Of a stretch of 64,000 nucleotides of DNA, positions 11,201-19,718 are shown one piece after another. Made by a program: the position numbers and the translations under genes. The stretch's first letter is position 1, and every line of letters starts with the position of its first letter. Under the pieces are notes generated by a model that ran no database searches, was not told where the DNA came from, and worked only from the letters and a program-made list of their open reading frames with translations. This DNA is from Blepharisma japonicum (lineage: Eukaryota; Ciliophora; Heterotrichea; Heterotrichida; Blepharismidae). Location: positions 1 through 64,000 of the forward strand of contig CATKHK010000116.1 in the NCBI GenBank assembly GCA_949751835.1, written 5' to 3'.

Positions 11201-11531
11201 ACAAAGAAGAAATTATGTAGTTTTAAGTTCTCAATATGTTCCAGAAACTCCTAATACTCCTAATATTCTTAAAATTTTATAAAAAGGGATTTTCAGAGAA
11301 TATATCTTCTATTCTTACGCTACCTAAATCCCCTCAAGAAACAAATAAAAGCCAAGAAGCTTAGCTGCAGTCTCTATGGAAAGCTATTTGCTTTTGGATA
11401 TTAAATTTTTGATGGACTTCATATTTCTTATTTTCATAAAATGATTATCCGTATAGTCGGCAGGAAGATGAAGTTATCCCATCAAAAAAATAGAAAATTT
11501 ACCTACTCCTTAATAAAGATATTTAACGCGA
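8270..11531. other. Gene-poor stretch of decayed sequence
   Basis: About 3.3 kb with no intact gene. Some short frames look coding-derived: 8440-8760 on the plus strand may continue the membrane-protein relic. Around 10880-11179 a plus-strand frame, FIMWISRFEWKMAAKLLKLK, is followed by two hydrophobic stretches and ends in TAA. None has a start, a plausible full length or a recognisable family. I saw no transposase, terminal repeats or RNA gene. It may be decayed host gene fragments or germline-limited DNA; the sequence alone does not decide. Confidence 0.45.
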
Positions 11532-11888
11532 GCAGCTGAAGAATCTGCAGCCTGTGTCCAATTAAATGCAATGAAGACAAACTTATCAGTGTATGAACTA
11601 CTCAAATGGAAGCAGGAAAGTTGTTCGCTCAGTCAGCTTCAGTAGCCTAGCTCAATTATTGTTAGCAAAAACATAACAGCGCCAGAACCTGTCAAGACTA
11701 GAAAAACTTGTCACTGAGAGCTGATGAAAATTTCGCCCAATAACTCACTGATGTCTTTTAAGTCAAATGCTGGTTTGAAAAGTCATTGCCAAGGCCCCAA
11801 TATTAATTTTATATCTTTGCTTTTAATTGATTATATGGATTCAAAAATGCCAAAAAAGGCATTCTACATCAGCTGAGACCCTGCTTAA
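11532..11888 (+). pseudogene. Coding-like relic, family unknown
   Basis: This frame stays free of TAA for 118 codons and holds a single TAG, which is long for this AT-rich DNA, and the residues look protein-like (AACVQLNAMKTNLSVYELLK, later INFISLLLIDYMDSKMPKKA). It has no obvious start and no domain I recognise. It sits among other broken gene pieces. It could still be a chance open stretch. Confidence 0.25.
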
Positions 11889-12129
11889 TGGCTTAAAGTT
11901 AATATTTGAGTGAATTATTTTAGCACTTGAGATTGCTGCACCGATAAGCTTTTCATAACTGAAAGCTATGCAATTTTAAGGTAAATCTTCTTTTAGGCTC
12001 CTGAAGCAATCATTTTGGGGATTTTTAAACTATTGACATATTTTATTTTATATATGTTTTTCTTTAAATTGAGGAGATATCGAACTAGTTCTTCCCTTAA
12101 AGGATTTTTTTTTAAAATTTCTTTATATT
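11889..12129. other. No gene seen
   Basis: Short AT-rich stretch between two relics; nothing supportable on either strand. Confidence 0.4.
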
Positions 12130-12821
12130 TTAATCAACAAATAAATGCACGAATTGACCATTATATGGTATTTTCTGTTTTGCCCTGCATCCAGCTATTG
12201 TCCATCCAGCTGTTGGGATTGGTGAATCGGAGCTTGAAGTAGCTGTCAATGAATTTTTTGACAACCCAGTTGAGAGAGGATGAGCAAAGTCTATTACAAT
12301 ATTTGGAAGATCGGCGCTTATCTGGAATCCTAAAGAATCGACTCTACAAGTGCTTCCTATTTGAGTTATTGCTTCAGTACAAGTATAACAATCAGGTCCA
12401 GGATTGCAATCGCTGCAGGAGTCAGTACAAGCTAAATAAAAATTTACAAATACAAGTGGTTGAAGTAGCACTCTCGTCATAAAGGAAGTATTCAGCTGCA
12501 CATATATCACATTGAGTGCGTTTTATCGAACATCCATCACAATGGTGGTCTACATCACAACCTAACTCCCCTCCTCAAAAATAAGGAACAAACGTTTTAA
12601 AAACACTAATTTTTGAAAAAAGCTCAGTAAACCTAATCTTTTGCTTATTCACATACGGAAATAAGTAGTATTTACGGTGATAATTTTTAAGCTCTGTATT
12701 GTCAATACAAGTTTGGCAGAGTTCATCTGGTTTTCTGGCTGTATCACCACAAGAAGTACAACCATCATCAGCATTACAAGTGGTGCAATATTGTATTGTT
12801 GGCTTGTGAAGCTGGAGTGGA
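12130..12821 (-). pseudogene. Internal fragment of a cysteine-rich (furin-like repeat) surface protein
   Basis: On the minus strand one frame runs from about 12821 through QYCTTCNADDGCTSC, CQTCIDN, GCDVDHHCDGC and CDICAAEYFLYDES. It then crosses a 16-base intron at 12432-12447 (GTAAATTTTTATTTAG) into SCTDSCSDCNPGPDCYTC, and continues through GWTIAGC to a TAA at 12130-12132. The spaced CxxC pairs are typical of furin-like or growth-factor-receptor cysteine-rich repeats in very large ciliate surface proteins. There is no start: the frame begins directly at the edge of the GATG minisatellite, and the C-terminus stops after about 220 residues without a membrane segment. I read it as a piece of a longer gene whose reading frame and intron are still intact, so the loss is recent. 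Confidence 0.55.
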
Positions 12822-13094
12822 TGACGATGAGATGCTGATGTGATGTTGATGTGATGCGATGTGATGTGATGGCGATGTGATGTTGAAGTGATGTGATGTT
12901 GATGTGATGTGATGGCGATGTGATGTTGAAGTGATGTGATGTTGAAGAGATGAGATGTTGAAGGGATGTTATGATGAAGTGATGGTATCGTGAAGTGATG
13001 TTATCGTGAAGCGATGCGATGCTGAAGCGATATGATGTTGAAGCGATATGATGTTGAAGTGATGTGGTGTTGAAGTGAAGTGATGTTGAAGTGG
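12813..13094 (+). repeat. Degenerate GATG-type minisatellite
   Basis: About 280 bases of imperfect repeats built from GATGTGAT and GATGTTGAA blocks, roughly 15-16 bases per unit (for example GATGTTGAAGTGATGT), with later units drifting to GAAGCGATATGATGTT. It is G-rich on the plus strand, unlike the AT-rich surroundings. Its left edge coincides with the point where the cysteine-rich fragment loses its coding sequence. Confidence 0.85.
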
Positions 13095-13442
13095 GCCTAA
13101 TTAGGATAGGGATAATCGCACTCTTTCTTCTCCTTATCGTAATCTATGCTAGATTATGCAGCGCTTATGACATATAATTAATCCAGCTGGTTTCTCTATT
13201 AACTCTCTTCTTATTCTCAAACTAATTTTACCATATAATTTTTGTATTTTCTAAATATATGAAATTAGTGAATAAAAAAGATCATATTTAGTGCCTTGCT
13301 ATCTATTATGCCTAACTAATGTATTAATTATTAGTTAATTCGTTACTAATTCAAATGAAAATTTGTTTTTATGATTAAAAAACAATTACTTTAAATTAAA
13401 TTAAACTGTCTAATGAAGAGCAAGATTTTTTTATGACTCTCT
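13095..13442. other. Intergenic, no gene seen
   Basis: About 350 AT-rich bases between the minisatellite and the next gene. No feature recognised. Confidence 0.5.
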
Positions 13443-13871
13443 ATGTTTTGCTGCAATAATAATGAGAAAGAAGCAGAAGAAAATATAACATCAAACAACA
13501 ATCAATCTATCAATGAAGGAGGAGTAAATTCTGGGAATCCTTTCAAAGAAATAAGTGAATTTGAGTCGCATAACTCATCAAATGTAAAGGCAAATACTCC
13601 AAATATATCTGAAATAATAAACTTAGCACCACCCGACGCAAAATATTCAGATAAAGGAAGCCCAAACTCAGGGGAGGAAACCAAAAAAGCTTATTTTTTC
13701 AGAACTCCAACATTTGGAAAACCCTCTTTTTCTGATCTTTGTATGCAGTATGTTGACAAAGAAGAAAGCACTGGTGGAACTAAAATTAAAGTTGAAGCAA
13801 AATCAGAGAAAAAGAAAAAAAGAAAGCGTAAAGAAGTGTCTAAGAAAAATTCAAAAGATTCACGCAACTAA
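13443..13871 (+). CDS. Small lysine-rich hypothetical protein
   Basis: Protein of 142 residues, MFCCNNNEKEAEENITSNNN at the start, ending in a strongly basic tail (KSEKKKKRKRKEVSKKNSKD and five more residues). The middle is polar and probably disordered; FRTPTFGKPSFSDLCMQYVD is the most ordered-looking part. The tail resembles a nuclear localisation signal. The MFCC start could be acylated, but this is weak. TAA ends it 19 bases before the ATG of the chaperonin-like gene, an unusually tight same-strand spacing. I found no intron that would fuse the two. No family recognised. Confidence 0.65.
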   Translation: MFCCNNNEKEAEENITSNNNQSINEGGVNSGNPFKEISEFESHNSSNVKANTPNISEIINLAPPDAKYSDKGSPNSGEETKKAYFFRTPTFGKPSFSDLCMQYVDKEESTGGTKIKVEAKSEKKKKRKRKEVSKKNSKDSRN

Positions 13872-13890
13872 ATGTAAATTAATTGTAAAA

Positions 13891-15204
13891 ATGGATTCAT
13901 TATATGATGCGATTAAACAAACTCTAGGCCCATTGGGAAGAGATGTTTTATTGACTAAAGCAGCCATTTTGACAAATCAAGGCAGCATAATACTTAATAA
14001 TTTAGAAGAAAATTCTCATTTAGTCCAAGTAGTCAAGAAAACGTTAAAAAATCTTGTAGATGGAAAAGCTCAATTTGTAATTCTGAGTTATCATTTTATG
14101 AAAGCAATAAAATCAGAAAGAAGAAATATTATAGTCCTAATGATGGAAAAACTGTATTTTACATGTTTTGATAGAATTATAATAGAACCTTTTACAAAAA
14201 TTGTAAAATATAGTTAGGCGAAAAAAGATGAAAATGCTGCAGAAATGCTTGCATCAACTGCACTGTGTGGGAAATATACAAAGGAAAAAATAATTGAGCT
14301 TGTAGAAATTGCAGGAAATGCAGCAAATCATGATTTCAGTCACAGAAATTTGGAGCTTATTTATGAAAATATTGAAGCAATTTATGTTGGAGATGCAATC
14401 AAGCTTGTTAAAGGGAATTTAATAAGAGGCCAAGTCTCTAAAATTTTCTCTGACAATAGATTAAATCCAAAAATTATCATTATTCCAAGCAGAGACCTTA
14501 TCCCTGTATCAATTGAAACAGATTTTTCAAACTTATTTGAATATTCTTTCAATCTGCATCAAGAGCTTTTAATGTATTTAGAAGAAAACTATTTTTCTGT
14601 GGCTATTTTAGACTCTTCTACTCCATTATGAGTAAAAGATTCATTTTGATCCCTAAAAACAACTGTGTTAGAAGTACAAATAAAATAGGCTGCTCATCCA
14701 GATGATATAAAAAGACTAATTTTAAGCTCTTGTGAATATTTATCTGAATCAAAATTTGGGTTTACTTTGAATCTTTCAAGCTATGAGGTCATTAGTAATT
14801 TATGAGGAGTTTATTTAATTCTTGAATATCCTGAAGCTCCTCCTACTTTGATTTTACCAGAAAATCAATTAAGCAAATATGAATTTGAAGCAATTAAAAA
14901 AGTAATTGGGATATGAAAGCAATGATCAATTGATTATTTGGTGATTCCCGGTGGTGGGATATTTGAAGCTATTGTATCATGAAACTTACATGAATTTCCA
15001 TTACTGCAAGCAATTTTCAGAAATTATTTAAGAATTTTATATGAAAATTGTTCTCCAGCATTTCAAGAGCCAGAAAAAACTTGAAGAGAGTTTTTAGTTA
15101 ATTTACTTTCAGGAACTCCAAAATCTATCCAGGTTGACCTTGAAGATGGAAATGCTGTCCTTGAAGATAATCCAAAAACAGTAGAATCTTTGAATTTAAA
15201 GTAA
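13891..15204 (+). CDS. Divergent group II chaperonin-like protein (BBS6/10/12 type)
   Basis: A 15-base intron at 14203-14217 (GTAAAATATAGTTAG) joins two frames into a 432-residue protein. Residues 4-70 match the start of a CCT-type equatorial domain: AIKQTLGPLGRD (cf. TLGPKGMD), LTNQGSIIL (cf. ITNDGATIL) and LVDGKAQFVIL (cf. GDGTTSVVVL). Later IPGGGIFE matches the conserved VxGGG element before the C-terminal equatorial helices. The Asp of NDG is Gln and the GDGTT loop is changed, so ATP hydrolysis is probably lost. That is typical of the Bardet-Biedl chaperonin-like proteins, which help assemble the BBSome in ciliated cells. It is shorter than CCT subunits (about 530-550 residues), mostly in the middle. 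Several TGAs read as Trp. The exact BBS class cannot be told by eye. Confidence 0.65.
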
Positions 15205-15410
15205 CTTTTATGTAGAATTACAAATCTCAAACTGTTAATTGAAATGTGAATTCAATTAGCTAGAATTGACTTTATTTTGGAGGACAATACGAAATAGATA
15301 GAAAATATTTAAAAAATTAGGTATCCACCACATTAGACTAAAAACTTGACTCATTCATAATATTAAAATAGAATATTTAATGATAATAACCAAATAAATT
15401 TGACTTTAAT

Positions 15411-16115
15411 ATGGGAATTCCTTCAAAAGCTTACGCAATAGCAGGATGTGTAATAGCTATTTCAGCTGGGATTCTCGCCTACTTATTTCAAAAGAAAAAG
15501 CCAAAAAATGATATGCTTAAAGTAGAAATTCTTTCCACGGAATCTTTTATTGAAATCTGTCAAAAAATCAGAAAGGAATACTCCAACAATTATTGGCCAG
15601 CAGTCAAGGCATGCCGAATTGAGCGTAGAAAGTATCCTCCAAGATCAGAGCTTTATGAGCATGCTATAGTAAATTTCCAAAAAAAGACCAAGGCATTTTT
15701 GGATCATGCCACAGAGCATGTAACTAAAAGTTATCGAGTTTCTCCTAAAGTCTTTGAAGACTCTGTTAATTACTACGATTCTTTCCCAGAAATATCACAA
15801 TACTCTGAAGAAATCGTAAAGCCAGCTTACACAGAAGAAATAAGATTGCATCTCACTAAAGAGCAAGTTATTGATTTTATGATGTATTACTCAAATCGAT
15901 TTAATGAGCTTAATGCTGATTATTTAGATTTTGATGAGTATTTAGTTGTCACAAGCCAAATTGAGGATGAAATTTATTCGAATTATAAAATAGAAGTAGA
16001 AGAGCTTAATAATGAATACGAAAAATATAAAACAGAACTTGAAGATATAGTAGAGCCAATGAAGACTCAAACTTCATATATTTTAGCTTCTGCTGATGAC
16101 TCTTTTGAGAATTAA
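15411..16115 (+). CDS. Membrane-anchored helical hypothetical protein
   Basis: Protein of 234 residues. One membrane segment at about residues 7-26 (AYAIAGCVIAISAGILAYLF) is followed by a basic stop-transfer run QKKKPK, so it probably sits as a signal-anchored protein with the rest in the cytosol. The remainder is charged and mostly helical, with a possible coiled-coil stretch near residues 185-220 (EIYSNYKIEVEELNNEYEKY). No TGA codons occur inside. Family not recognised; the start is the first ATG, directly before the hydrophobic segment. Confidence 0.75.
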   Translation: MGIPSKAYAIAGCVIAISAGILAYLFQKKKPKNDMLKVEILSTESFIEICQKIRKEYSNNYWPAVKACRIERRKYPPRSELYEHAIVNFQKKTKAFLDHATEHVTKSYRVSPKVFEDSVNYYDSFPEISQYSEEIVKPAYTEEIRLHLTKEQVIDFMMYYSNRFNELNADYLDFDEYLVVTSQIEDEIYSNYKIEVEELNNEYEKYKTELEDIVEPMKTQTSYILASADDSFEN

Positions 16116-16443
16116 AATTTTAGGTAATAAAACAATTGATAAGCCTTTTTAGTTTAGTTAAAAGGTGTAGCTAACATAATGATAATACGTAATGCATGAA
16201 AACTGGTAAAAGTTATTATCAGTGAAATTTCTTATCTTTGGCTTTGTTTAGCACTCACAGCTTTTAATAATTTTCTCAGATTTGAAATGATTATAAAATA
16301 TTCGTCTTATAAGCACATTATATTGAATCAATTTATTTTAGATTTATTATTATAATATATACAAAATTAAAACTTAGGAAAAGCTTACTTCTATTCTACG
16401 CTTATATGCCAATTATTAAAAGATTTAAAGTAAAGAAAATTAT
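16116..16443. other. Convergent intergenic region, no gene seen
   Basis: About 330 AT-rich bases between convergent genes; nothing recognised. Confidence 0.5.
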
Positions 16444-18006
16444 TTAGTCATCTTCGATTCCATTGAACAATTTCGCTCTGTATTCTGAAATGAGATTTTC
16501 CAGCTTAATTTCTTCGCTCTTTTTACTATCTTTCTTCACTCTTCTTTTACTTGGAGAATCTTCAAATTCAATCATTTCAATTTCAAAATCGTCTTTTCTC
16601 TTTCTCTTTGTGGGCTTTTCAGAAGCTTCTTTTTTCTTTTTGCCTTTGTCTTTTGATGATTTATTTTCTTTTTCTTCAATAACTTCATTTTCCTCAACTT
16701 TTTCTGTTTCATGAGCTTCCTTCATCATCTTTCTTTTCATTCTCTGCCTCTTACCCCTGCCCATTTTCTTTGATTTTTCTTCTTTTTCTTCAGTCTTTAA
16801 TTTTGCTTTCAGTTCTTCCTTCAATTTTTGTTGCCTTGCAAGTTTCAGCTTTCTTAGCCTGATCATTCTATGATCTTCCAAGGCAAATTCCACAATTGGT
16901 TTTTTTCCTTTTCCAAAAATTTTATCATTATTGTTCAGTCCTCTTAGACAAGTTAATGCATATTCATGCTCTTTGCACTCTACAAACCCAAACCCTCTAG
17001 AAATAGCATTTCCGCGTGAGTCTAATTTGTCTTTGTCTCTTTTAATTTTTATTTGTGTGAATAATTTTTTATTTCCCAGCTCAGGGTTATTTTTTATCAA
17101 AATTTGTTTTAAAGCATTTTTCAGCTTTTTTTCATCGACAGCTTTAGGTAAATTTCTGATCATAAGCCTTGTTTGTGAGACAAAAATATTTGGGTTCATT
17201 AATTTTTCTTTTTTGGTTTGGGCTGCACGAGTTCTTCTCTCAATGTCTTCTTTGGTGAGTGTCGAAAATTCTTCAGAGCTTGGCATAATAATTCCTTCTT
17301 TACTTAAAGCGAGATTTCTTTTATCAACTTTAGCAGGCTTAGTGGCTTTTATTTTGGCTGCCTCTTCTCTTGAGACAGCGAGCATAATGTTAAGTTTTCG
17401 GTCATCAAGAACTAGCCCTTCGTCTTCTTTGGATTTTTCTAGAGCTTTTTCTGCGTCTTCTTGTGATTTATAAGTCACAAAGGCAGTGCCTTTGGATTCT
17501 CCTGTGTCTCTGTCTACTACAAGATTAGCGGACTTCAGCTTTCCAAATTGGCTGAAGAACTCTTGTAGAGATTCTTCTTCGGTATCATAGCTCAGATTTT
17601 GTATAAAAAGGCATTTTCCTTTGTCTAAATGATTTGGTTTAGGCTTGGGAGGCTCTTCTTCCTTTTTTTCTTCCTCAGGCTCAATGTGTGGCTTGAATTC
17701 TTTGTTTAATTCTTCTTGTTTTAGAGCTTGATTATATTTGTCTTTGCTCAAAGAATAATCAATAGAAATTTGTCTGTTTTGTATTTTTTTGTTGTTAAGA
17801 AGCTTAATAGCTTTTTCTGATATGTTTTTCTTCTCAAATTCCACAAAGGCAAAACCTTTATTTCGCATTTTAGCTTCTTCCCATGGAACTTTAAGATCGA
17901 CTATTGTTCCAATCTTTTCAAGCATTTCTCTGAGCGCTTTCTCATCCAGGCTAAATGGAAGATTTCTAAGAATTAGCCTTCCTCCATGCTTGCCTAATTT
18001 TTTCAT
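16444..18006 (-). CDS. RRM protein, Nop4/RBM28-like nucleolar factor
   Basis: Protein of 520 residues with three clear RNA recognition motifs. RRM1 lies near residues 8-85 (RLILRNLPFSL and RNP1 KGFAFVEF), RRM2 near 130-212 (CLFIQNLSYDT and KGTAFVTY) and RRM3 near 278-375 (RLMIRNLPKAV and RGFGFVEC). The C-terminal 140 residues are very Lys/Glu-rich with KRKRKDD and KRRVKK nuclear/nucleolar signals. Order, spacing and the basic tail match Nop4/RBM28, which acts in 60S ribosomal subunit assembly; the family usually has four RRMs, and the fourth may be degenerate or missing here. Single frame without introns or TGA. MRD1/RBM19 is the main alternative. Confidence 0.8.
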   Translation of the reverse strand: MKKLGKHGGRLILRNLPFSLDEKALREMLEKIGTIVDLKVPWEEAKMRNKGFAFVEFEKKNISEKAIKLLNNKKIQNRQISIDYSLSKDKYNQALKQEELNKEFKPHIEPEEEKKEEEPPKPKPNHLDKGKCLFIQNLSYDTEEESLQEFFSQFGKLKSANLVVDRDTGESKGTAFVTYKSQEDAEKALEKSKEDEGLVLDDRKLNIMLAVSREEAAKIKATKPAKVDKRNLALSKEGIIMPSSEEFSTLTKEDIERRTRAAQTKKEKLMNPNIFVSQTRLMIRNLPKAVDEKKLKNALKQILIKNNPELGNKKLFTQIKIKRDKDKLDSRGNAISRGFGFVECKEHEYALTCLRGLNNNDKIFGKGKKPIVEFALEDHRMIRLRKLKLARQQKLKEELKAKLKTEEKEEKSKKMGRGKRQRMKRKMMKEAHETEKVEENEVIEEKENKSSKDKGKKKKEASEKPTKRKRKDDFEIEMIEFEDSPSKRRVKKDSKKSEEIKLENLISEYRAKLFNGIEDD

Positions 18007-18597
18007 TAAGTTTTATTATTTCAGCATCTTAATACTTAAGAGGAATAATTAAAGTTTAATCAAATAGCACATTGCTTAAACTAATTATTTAAATATTTGA
18101 TTAAACGGAAATTTATATATAAAAAGTTTTTGACTCTTCATTAAATAATATAAAGCATCACATCTTTTATCTGCAATAATGATATTAAATAACTCTTGCT
18201 TATATACTTATACCAAATATAAATCTAAACGTTATTTTTAAATTTTATAATATTTTCATTTTTCAAGTCCAAATATCTATTCTAATATTATTATTTAGGC
18301 TTATCACACTTGTTTTTATCACAGATCAAATATATTAATTTAAATACTTATAGCCACCAATATTATTATCCCTTATTCCAGATGAGCTCACCAAAACTAC
18401 TCTTAATTATTACTCTTAATCTAAGAAAATTTAAATGAAAACTAAAATAGATCCTCTATTGACTACCTATGTGATTTCCCATTTATTTAGATTTTATAAA
18501 TTTTATTTGATAAATAGGTTGCTAATAATAAATTATTATGCTCAAAAATTTTGAATCTCTAAAATCTATAATGAACCAATAAAAAATTCAAAATCTC
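18007..18597. other. Divergent intergenic region
   Basis: About 590 AT-rich bases between two genes pointing away from each other, so both promoters should lie here. No gene or specific motif recognised. Confidence 0.5.
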
Positions 18598-19227
18598 ATG
18601 TCCGTTAAAATTTTTATGAAATCAACAGAAAGCAGTGATATAGAAAATATCCTTGAGTCACAAACTTGGAAAAAAGCTTCAAAATCAACTAAGACTTCAT
18701 TTGCTCTATCACCTTATAATGAACCGAAGAAAGCGCCAATTTCATTCCTGCCGAAAATATCATCTCGTCAGAGTAATCGGAGTAATACTGACCTATCGTT
18801 GATGAGCAACCCTTTTATAGATTTAAATCAGATCACTGCGAATATTAGACTAACTGAAAAACTATCTTCCAAGAAGCTAAAAGAACCTAATATTTCTGAC
18901 TTAAATAAATCGATAAGGGTTCCTGCTTTCCCGAAAAAGCCATTCGGAATGCATACCCAGAGTTTAAATTCCAGTTTATTATTTACTGAAGTGAAAAAGA
19001 AGCATATCATAAATACAAGTTTAATTGAAGATGATATAAAATTAATCAAGTCTATACATGGCAGGCATATAAGCTGCAAAAACGATAAGAGCGATATACT
19101 TGGGCAAAAAATGCAGCTAAATAAGATTAGAAGATCCGCAACGACCGTGTCTATACCTAATTTTTCATCAGAAAAATGGATTAAGAAACGAACTTTAAAT
19201 TTCACATACTATAATGATGATAAATAA
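18598..19227 (+). CDS. Basic hypothetical protein
   Basis: Protein of 209 residues, rich in Ser, Lys and Asn, starting MSVKIFMKSTESSDIENILE. No membrane segment, no cysteine pattern and no domain recognised; probably largely disordered with short helical pieces (NQITANIRLTEKLSSKKLK). A single open frame ends in TAA with normal codon use, so it looks real. No in-frame TGA. Confidence 0.65.
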   Translation: MSVKIFMKSTESSDIENILESQTWKKASKSTKTSFALSPYNEPKKAPISFLPKISSRQSNRSNTDLSLMSNPFIDLNQITANIRLTEKLSSKKLKEPNISDLNKSIRVPAFPKKPFGMHTQSLNSSLLFTEVKKKHIINTSLIEDDIKLIKSIHGRHISCKNDKSDILGQKMQLNKIRRSATTVSIPNFSSEKWIKKRTLNFTYYNDDK

Positions 19228-19718
19228 TTTAGCCTTGATAAAACGGAATACAAAAATAACTTTATTAATAAGCTAAATACTTTGTTCTACTTTCATTTAA
19301 ATTTATTAAAAGTAATAGGAGTGATAGATATTAGATGATAACAATTGCATAATATTAAATGATTTATATCAAAACATAATTGCATAAAGCTTTGGATAAT
19401 TTTTATAATCATATTACACAGATCCTAATTTTATTTTATTAATAAATGCGAAAGTAATTTTTATTTTAAGTTTGGAAATAGAAGTTGTTATAAAGTGTTA
19501 AAACTCATAAAGTGGAATATTTATGCCAAATATTTATTAATAGAAATATACTTACACTTTATATCTATTTAAATTTAAAAAGGAATTATTATTAAAAATG
19601 GAGTATTATATCTTGAGAGAGTCAGGATGATATCATTAATATAATACAAATTCTTTTAAACATTTTCTAATCATCATAAAAAATAAAATGCGTTTAAAAT
19701 AGATTAACAATTAATTAA
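19228..19718. other. Intergenic, no gene seen
   Basis: About 490 very AT-rich bases between two plus-strand genes. Nothing recognised. Confidence 0.5.

Noticed and set aside
8000-13100. A transposon or virus-like element in the gene-poor stretch
   Set aside because: I saw no transposase, reverse transcriptase, integrase or capsid-like motif and no terminal repeats.
13714-13890. Upstream in-frame extension of the chaperonin-like gene starting MENPLFLIF
   Set aside because: This stretch overlaps the 13443-13871 gene in another frame and its Lys-rich residues are a shadow of that gene's basic tail. The domain start fits the ATG at 13891.
16463-17473. Several plus-strand frames opposite the RRM protein
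   Set aside because: Ser/Phe/Leu-rich low-complexity shadows of the Lys/Glu-rich gene on the other strand.
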